A stretch of DNA of 64,000 nt from Megascapheus bottae (taxonomy: Eukaryota; Chordata; Mammalia; Rodentia; Geomyidae). Positions 58,665-64,000 of the stretch are shown piece by piece. The notes under the pieces were generated by a model. The model made no database searches and was not told where the DNA came from. It worked only from the letters and a program-made list of their open reading frames with translations. The translations under genes were made by a program, and so were the position numbers. The stretch is from contig JANJXV010000013.1 in the NCBI GenBank assembly GCA_024803745.1, positions 15,621,501-15,685,500 on the forward strand. Reading direction: 5' to 3'. Every line of letters starts with the position of its first letter. The first letter of the stretch is position 1.

Positions 58665-60551
58665 ATGGGTCAAGTTAATAGCCATACGTCATATATACCA
58701 ATCTTAACAGGCCTACTTGAAGCCCACGGAACGTGGGTGGAAAAAGGGGTGCTTCAGAGCTTCCTACAGTTTGTTGAGGAGGCATGCCCGAGGTTTATAG
58801 AGGAGGAATTCCTAAAAACCTGGCAGCGGATAGGAAAAGGAATTCAAGATTATTATAATGTATATGGCCCCGAAAAGACCCCAGTAGAGGCTATTACTGT
58901 TTGGAATTTAGTAAGTGAATGCATAGATCCTCAACATGAGAATGCTGAACTTAATCTTGAATTAAGGGAAATTTATGAATTAAAGGACCCTTCTGAAAAA
59001 CCTGAGGCTGAGCCATATGCCGCCACAGCCCAAGAGAGTCTAAGTGAGATCTTGAAAAGGGAACAACAACCAGTCGATATTGAGTATCAGAATTCAAATT
59101 TGAATATAAAGGAGGAAAGTTATGATGAGCCGATGGAGGACCGTATAGCTACGATAGAAACGAGGTTAGAAGAAATCCTACATCTACTATCGAAAATGGG
59201 GACAGAGCAGAGAGCCCCCCCAGAAGTTGGAAGGAAATATGACCCTCAGGCCACTATGGTCAATGATTCTAAACCTTACCCCTCACACCCACCGCCTCTG
59301 GCTGCAGCCTTACGGCCCCAATCCCTTTTTCAACCTTTAGGCAAGCCTAAAGGCCCTAGCAACAAGTCCCTTTTAACAGGCACTACAACCAGGCACAGTG
59401 CATCGCAATTAAACCTGGCTCAGGATGCTAGAGAGAGGGAAGATATTTCAGGGCCTCGATGCTTCCCTAGTTTAGTTGATCATGATCAACAAGTATACCA
59501 TCAACCTGTTCCTGTTAAACTATTACAGGATTTAAAAAGTGCCGGCTCCCAATATGGGCCAACTGCCCCATTTACTCAAGTAATATTGGAGGCTGCGTGT
59601 GTTGGTATTGTATGCCCAAATGACTGGAAGCGGCTTGCCAGAACATGCCTTAGTGCGGGAGAGTACTTATTATGGGAGACAGAGTTCACTGCACAGTGTC
59701 GGGCTAAAATTGAAACAAATAGGTCTAAGAACCTGCCTTACACTTTTGATCAGTTGTTAGGAGAGGGAACCTATAAAAACACCGAAGATCAATTGGGTTA
59801 TGCAAAGGAAGCCTATTCACAAATAAATGCTGCGGCGAAAGAGGCTTGGAAAAGGTTACGTAGTTCCAATCGTACAAAAAATTTAGTAGAAGTTAAACAG
59901 GGACCGAATGAACCTTATCTAGAATTTTTGTCTCGATTAATGGAGACTGCAGACTTCTTAGTACAAGATGAGAACGCAAGGAAGATTATAGTTAGACACA
60001 TAGCCTATGAAAATGCCAACGCCGCCTGTCAGGCGGCTATCAGACCCCATAGGAATAAGGGAGGAATCACGGACTTTATTTCACTGTGTGCTGATATTGG
60101 ACCCTCCCATGTACAAGGCCTTACTTTAGCCGCTGCTCCTCAAGGAAAGACTGTTACTGAATTTCTAAAATATAGAGGTCAGAGGCATTCTCAGGATGCT
60201 AGACCCCCAGGGCGTTGCTTCTCTTGTGGACAAATAGGACATTGGATGACGCAATGCCCACGCCAGGCCAGGTTAAAGAGAGAAAAATTACCTGGCACAT
60301 GTCCACGCTGTGGTAAAGGGAAGCACTGGGCTAAAGATTGCAAGTCAGCAACAAATCGCAATGGCCGCCCATTTTCGGGAAACTGGAGAAGGGGCCAGCC
60401 TCTGGCCCCGCAAAACCATGGGGCAGTCCCTCCCTCTTCTCAGCCACAAGTACCCCTTTTAACAACCCCCCAAAATCAGTCTCCAGCCTCTTCCGTGCCA
60501 CCCCAGGCAGCACAGGATTGGACCTCTGTTCCTCCACCTGCTCAGTATTGA
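58665..60551 (+). CDS. gag: ERV gag polyprotein
   Basis: The 628-codon open frame is uninterrupted. I start at the ATG at 58665 (MGQVNS, an N-myristoylation signal) rather than the in-frame ATG at 58626. Gag builds the particle. The matrix region has FVEEACPRF and DYYNVYGPEKTPVEA, as in betaretroviral matrix. An acidic and then proline-rich middle part lies at about residues 110-260. Capsid starts near PVPVKLLQDLKSA and has the major homology region VKQGPNEPYLEFLSRL. Nucleocapsid has two zinc knuckles, CFSCGQIGHWMTQC and CPRCGKGKHWAKDC. A proline/glutamine-rich tail follows. The frame overlaps the dUTPase frame, with a frameshift signal at 60377. It is part of an old viral insertion, so expression is unknown. 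Confidence 0.93.
   Translation: MGQVNSHTSYIPILTGLLEAHGTWVEKGVLQSFLQFVEEACPRFIEEEFLKTWQRIGKGIQDYYNVYGPEKTPVEAITVWNLVSECIDPQHENAELNLELREIYELKDPSEKPEAEPYAATAQESLSEILKREQQPVDIEYQNSNLNIKEESYDEPMEDRIATIETRLEEILHLLSKMGTEQRAPPEVGRKYDPQATMVNDSKPYPSHPPPLAAALRPQSLFQPLGKPKGPSNKSLLTGTTTRHSASQLNLAQDAREREDISGPRCFPSLVDHDQQVYHQPVPVKLLQDLKSAGSQYGPTAPFTQVILEAACVGIVCPNDWKRLARTCLSAGEYLLWETEFTAQCRAKIETNRSKNLPYTFDQLLGEGTYKNTEDQLGYAKEAYSQINAAAKEAWKRLRSSNRTKNLVEVKQGPNEPYLEFLSRLMETADFLVQDENARKIIVRHIAYENANAACQAAIRPHRNKGGITDFISLCADIGPSHVQGLTLAAAPQGKTVTEFLKYRGQRHSQDARPPGRCFSCGQIGHWMTQCPRQARLKREKLPGTCPRCGKGKHWAKDCKSATNRNGRPFSGNWRRGQPLAPQNHGAVPPSSQPQVPLLTTPQNQSPASSVPPQAAQDWTSVPPPAQY
60377..60409 (+). promoter_or_regulatory. 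-1 ribosomal frameshift signal gag/pro
   Basis: The slippery heptamer GGGAAAC (60377-60383) sits in the gag frame as G GGA AAC, the same heptamer as in type D retroviruses. Seven bases later a perfect 8-bp stem follows: GGGGCCAG (60391-60398), loop CCT, CTGGCCCC (60402-60409). Slipping back one base enters the dUTPase/protease frame. Seen directly; activity is inferred. Confidence 0.85.
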
Positions 60552-60823
60552 CCCCAGAGATGGGGACACAAGCTCTCCCCACGGGGGTGTTCTGTCCCCT
60601 TCCCCCGGGAGTGGCTGGATTGCTGTTAGGGCGAAGTAGCTCAGCCCTTAAAGGGATACAGATTACACCTGGCAAAATTGACCAGGATTTTACTGGAGAA
60701 ATCAAAGTTATGGCCTCTGCCCCGAAACACGTGGTATCGATCCCAGCTGGTCAAAAATTAGCACAACTAATACTTGTGGCTTTATCTCATGGGGAGACTG
60801 CTAATTCTTCTGCCCCATGCTGA
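60377..60823 (+). CDS. ERV dUTPase (5' part of pro frame)
   Basis: This frame is -1 relative to gag and is entered at the slippery site. It encodes a trimeric-type dUTPase, which hydrolyses dUTP to limit uracil in viral DNA. Its conserved boxes are in order: STGLDL; GRSSSALKGI; the active-site-type box GKIDQDFTGEI; GQKLAQLILV. The C-terminal P-loop-like box (GFGSSD) lies after the TGA stop at 60821-60823, so that box and the protease are cut off from the frame by one nonsense codon. A dUTPase between gag and protease is the betaretrovirus arrangement. Confidence 0.85.
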   Translation, partial: GKLEKGPASGPAKPWGSPSLFSATSTPFNNPPKSVSSLFRATPGSTGLDLCSSTCSVLTPEMGTQALPTGVFCPLPPGVAGLLLGRSSSALKGIQITPGKIDQDFTGEIKVMASAPKHVVSIPAGQKLAQLILVALSHGETANSSAPC

Positions 60824-62143
60824 CAGAGAGGATTTGGATCCTCTGATATCTATTGGGTACAAAGCATAAAACAAGAGAGGCCTGAGATGACTATATTTAT
60901 ACAAGAAAAACCCTTTAAAGGAATATTAGACACAGGAGCGGATGTGTCTGTAATATCTAAAAAGCATTGGCCAGCCCAATGGCCCCTGACAACCTCTATG
61001 ACTTCCCTACAGGGGATTGGGCAAGCAACTGACCCACAGCAGAGCAGTGCGATCCTTGTTTGGAGAGATGAGGAAGGGCACTCCGGTCATTTTCAGCCAT
61101 TTGTCTTGGATCATCTGCCAATTAATTTATGGGGTGGTGATATCATGGAAAAAATGGGAGTGTATATGTTTAGTCCTAGTGCTGCGGTCACTAAGCAGTT
61201 ACTTGATCAAGGCCTCCTCCCCTTTAGGGGATTAGGCCGAGCAGCACAGGGGGAGCCAGAGCCACTCCAACCCCAGTCTCACCCCCCGAGACAAGGATTA
61301 GGGTATTCTTTAACGGGGGCTGTTGTTTGTCCTGCCCCTCATGCTGATCCCATAAATTGGCTCTCAGAAGAACCGGTATGGGTCGAACAGTGGCCTCTTT
61401 CTCTAGAAAAGATCATTGCAGTTCAGCAGCTGGTACAGGAACAGCTAGACTTGGGACATGTGGCCCCTTCTAACTCTCCATGGAATTCTCCAATTTTTGT
61501 TATAAACAAAAAGTCAGGTAAATGGAGGCTGTTACAGGATCTGAGAAAGGTAAATGCAACTATGGAACTGATGGGGACATTACAGCCCGGCTTGCCTTCA
61601 CCCATGGCAATCCCAAAGGATACTTATAAGATTATTATAGATTTGAAGGATTGTTTCTATACTATACCCCTGGCGCCTCAAGACTGTAAGCACTTTGCCT
61701 TCAGCGTCCCCTCTGTTAATTTTAAAGAACCCATGAAATGGTATCATTGGCTTGTGCTCCCACAGGGCATGGCAAATAGCCCAACTTTATGTCAAAGTTT
61801 TGTAGCCAGAGCCATTTCTTCCACCCGTGAAAAATTTTCTTCTGTTTATATTGTTCATTATATGGATGACATCTTGTTGGCTTGTTCTGACCCTATCGTC
61901 GTACGACAAGCCTTTGGACAATTAAAGCAAGATCTGAGCCTCTTTGGCCTTATAATAGCAGCTGAAAAGGTTCAGGAACACCCCCCTTTTACGTATTTAG
62001 GCCATATATTAGGCCCACACTATTTTAAAAGCCAAAAAATACAATTAAAAACTTCACACTTAAGAACTCTTCATGATTTTCAGCAATTTTTAGGAGATAT
62101 AAATTGGCTTCGGCCTTATTTAAAGCTGTCACAGGAGAGTTAA
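60824..62143 (+). pseudogene. pol: ERV protease and reverse transcriptase, one frame
   Basis: Same frame as the dUTPase, separated only by the TGA at 60821. The first ATG is at 60887, but translation would normally come from frameshifting. Aspartic protease: active site LDTGADVSVIS, flap GIGQA, then NLWGGDIM. A glycine-patch-like tail follows (FRGLGRAAQG; RQGLGYS). Reverse transcriptase: VWVEQWPLSLEKI, SPWNSPIFVINKKSGKWRLL, DLRKVNA, LPQGMANSP and the catalytic box YMDD (about 61860). Betaretroviruses usually place pol in a further -1 frame; here there is no break. The frame ends at 62143 in the RT connection region because of a shift near 62125-62140, so the polyprotein is broken. Confidence 0.88.
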
Positions 62144-62412
62144 AACCCCTCTTTGATCTCTTAAAAGGAGATACCAACCCTACATCCTTGCACAATTTAA
62201 ATCCCGACGCCAAGAGGGCCATCCAAATTGTAGAAAAGGCAATTTCCCAGCAACAAGTGACCTATTGTGACTACTCTAAACCATGGGGAGTTTACATTTT
62301 AGCTACTTCTCACTCCCCAACTGCTGTATTGTGGCAGGATGGCCCACTTTTATGGCTTTACTACCATCAACACCGGCAAAGTGCTGACCCCCTACTACGA
62401 ATTGGTAGCTAA
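62104..62412 (+). pseudogene. pol: ERV RT connection segment in shifted frame
   Basis: The RT sequence continues in a different frame from about 62125 (TGELKPLFDLLKGDT; NLNPDAKRAIQIVEKAI; WGVYILATSHSPTAVLWQDG). It returns to the previous frame between about 62346 and 62380. The two shifts are opposite in sign, one losing and one gaining a base relative to the frame. They bracket about 75 codons. These are ordinary inactivating indels as far as I can see. Confidence 0.8.
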
Positions 62413-63931
62413 TCTGATACATATGTGCCGAGTGGATTCCTGTAAATATTTAGGTCAGGAACCTCATTTTATCTGTGTCCCATATAATTTACAACAACAA
62501 GATTGGCTATTTGCCCATTGCGATTCTTGGGCCATTGCTTGGGCCAATTATACGGGAAAAATTTTGCATCACTACCCGTCTAACAAACTTCTCCAATTTG
62601 CTGCATGTCATACGTTTCTATGTCCTTCCATAGTACAGGCCTCGCCTTTATCTTCTGCCGCTTTAGTATTTACAGATGGATCCTCTAATGGAACGGCTGC
62701 TTTGACCATTAATGGGAAAACTCAATCTTGGGTTATGGGTTTTTCCTCCGCCCAAGAGGTAGAATTAGAGGCTGTTTTACAAGCACTCGTCCTGTTACAA
62801 GACGAGCCCTTTAACTTATACTCAGACAGTCAATATGTAATTCGTGCTCTTCAAGTCATAGAAATTGTTCCCTTTATTGGAACTACTAACTCCAATATCC
62901 AGACCCAATTTCGCCAAGTACAAACTTTGCTTTGTTCTCGCAACCACCCCTGTTTTTTTGGCTTCGTTCAAGCTCACATTAATCTTCCTGGCCCTTTAAG
63001 TGAGGGTAACGCAGTTACTGATTCTGCCACCAGAGTTTATTTAACTCAAGTTGAACTTGCTAAGCAGTCACATGCCATCCATCATCAAAACAGCCGAGCC
63101 TTGCGCCGACAGTTTAAATTATCTAGAGAAGCAGCACGTCAAATAGTTGAAACTTGCTCCAACTGTGTGCCCTTCTCACCAGCTCCTCATTTAGGTATAA
63201 ATCCACGAGGACTGCTTTCTAATCACATTTGGCAGATGGATGTCACACATGTTCCATCATTTGGCCGATTAAAATATGTTCATGTTACTGTAGATACTTA
63301 TTCTAATTTTATCCTGGCCACCCCCCTTGCTGGGGAAGCTACTAAACATTGTATTTCTCACTGCATTCGATGTTTTGCTGTGATGGGGATTCCCTCCCAA
63401 ATAAAAACAGATAATGGCCCTGGCTATGCAGGCCAAGCATTTCAATCCTTCTGCCATTCTTATAATATCACTCATATTACAGGCATTCCTTACAATCCTC
63501 AAGGTCAAGGCATCGTGGAGAGAGCTAATGGATTATTAAAACATCAAATTGCTAAAATACATAAAGGAGAGTCGTATCCCGCTACCCCTATGAATATACT
63601 TAATCATGCTTTATTTGTTTTAAATTTTTTGAACCTGGATTCAAATAATTTATCTGCTGCTCAGCAATTCTGGGAAAAAAGAGAGCAGCGTGCTTTTGCC
63701 TTAGTAAAATGGAAGGATCCCCTAACTGGTGCTTGGCACGGACCAGATCCTGTTCTAACCTGGGGTAGAGGGCATGTATGTGTTTTCTCACAGGAAGAAA
63801 ATGATGCCCGTTGGCTGCCCGAACACTATGTTCGGATTGTGGAGAGTGACAGTGGTCATCCAAGCAGCGACTCACTGGACCTTCACCCCCACCCCTCCAG
63901 TAATGCATCCAGTAATGGGGAAAAGACCTGA
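62339..63931 (+). CDS. pol: ERV RNase H and integrase
   Basis: An open frame of 530 codons in the same frame as protease/RT. The first part is the end of RT (VLTPYYELVANLI). RNase H: LVFTDGSSNG, ELEAVLQAL, LYSDSQYVIRAL and NAVTDSA supply the D-E-D-D residues. Integrase: zinc-binding HAIHH...CSNC, then the catalytic triad in WQMDVTHV, IKTDNGPGYAG and NPQGQGIVERANG, then the DNA-binding end with WKDPLTGAWHGPDPVL and GRGHVCVF. The tail is Ser/His/Pro-rich. All catalytic residues are present. It lacks its own natural start, so it would be made only as part of the broken polyprotein. Confidence 0.92.
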   Translation: MAHFYGFTTINTGKVLTPYYELVANLIHMCRVDSCKYLGQEPHFICVPYNLQQQDWLFAHCDSWAIAWANYTGKILHHYPSNKLLQFAACHTFLCPSIVQASPLSSAALVFTDGSSNGTAALTINGKTQSWVMGFSSAQEVELEAVLQALVLLQDEPFNLYSDSQYVIRALQVIEIVPFIGTTNSNIQTQFRQVQTLLCSRNHPCFFGFVQAHINLPGPLSEGNAVTDSATRVYLTQVELAKQSHAIHHQNSRALRRQFKLSREAARQIVETCSNCVPFSPAPHLGINPRGLLSNHIWQMDVTHVPSFGRLKYVHVTVDTYSNFILATPLAGEATKHCISHCIRCFAVMGIPSQIKTDNGPGYAGQAFQSFCHSYNITHITGIPYNPQGQGIVERANGLLKHQIAKIHKGESYPATPMNILNHALFVLNFLNLDSNNLSAAQQFWEKREQRAFALVKWKDPLTGAWHGPDPVLTWGRGHVCVFSQEENDARWLPEHYVRIVESDSGHPSSDSLDLHPHPSSNASSNGEKT

Positions 63932-64000
63932 ATTCATGTTTTTGTGTTAAGTGTAAAAGTCTCTGTTTCTTTGTCTTGTTCGTGTTACATATTTTTTCTT
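63932..64000 (+). other. ERV sequence after pol, cut by window end
   Basis: Only 69 bases remain. No env start can be judged. Env and the 3' LTR, if present, lie beyond the window. Confidence 0.7.

Overview
This window is nuclear DNA from a mammal, most likely a rodent. It contains intronless class I olfactory receptor (OR) coding exons about 10 kb apart, many 5'-truncated LINE-1 (L1) copies with target-site duplications, two families of two-part SINEs, and a betaretrovirus-like endogenous retrovirus (ERV) at the right edge. The SINEs point to the lineage. One family joins an ID-like (tRNA-Ala-type) left unit, and the other a 7SL/B1-like left unit, to the same tRNA-like right unit. Two-part ID-type SINEs of this kind are described from geomyoid rodents (kangaroo rats, pocket mice, gophers), so Castorimorpha/Geomyoidea is my best inference; it has not been tested by a search.

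Layout. 1-9.1 kb: intergenic DNA with SINEs and a nested L1 complex (about 4.07-8.66 kb) that holds a 427-bp solo LTR and an opposite-strand L1 insertion. 9.1-10.1 kb: OR51-family gene (- strand). 10.8-17.2 kb: SINE, an older-type L1 (11.74-14.02 kb) and a short L1 tail. 18.0-18.9 kb: OR52-family gene (-). 19.6-28.5 kb: SINEs and a 2.2-kb L1 with a 16-bp target-site duplication. 29.7-30.6 kb: OR52A5-like gene (-). 31-40 kb: SINEs, L1 tails, microsatellites and a weak trace of a decayed OR. 40.1-41.1 kb: GC-rich OR52-family gene (-). 41-50.7 kb: intergenic DNA, L1 and SINE remnants, simple repeats. 50.75-54.09 kb: the 5' half of an L1 (5'UTR, frameshifted ORF1, start of ORF2) fused in frame to the last 80 codons of an OR52N-like receptor (+ strand). 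54.3-58.0 kb: intergenic DNA with SINEs. 58.03-64.0 kb: ERV with 5' LTR, Lys-type primer-binding site, splice donor, gag, frameshift signal, dUTPase, protease, reverse transcriptase, RNase H and integrase. It runs off the window before env and the 3' LTR.

The four intact receptors share one orientation and look like part of the class I OR array, which in other mammals surrounds the beta-globin locus on the chromosome equivalent to human 11p15; that placement is inference. Each would be a single-exon odorant GPCR expressed in olfactory sensory neurons. The other recognisable features are mobile DNA. The most notable are the L1-OR52 chimera, the nested L1/LTR complex and the nearly intact ERV, whose protease and polymerase lie in one frame and whose LTR carries a four-copy 35-bp repeat.
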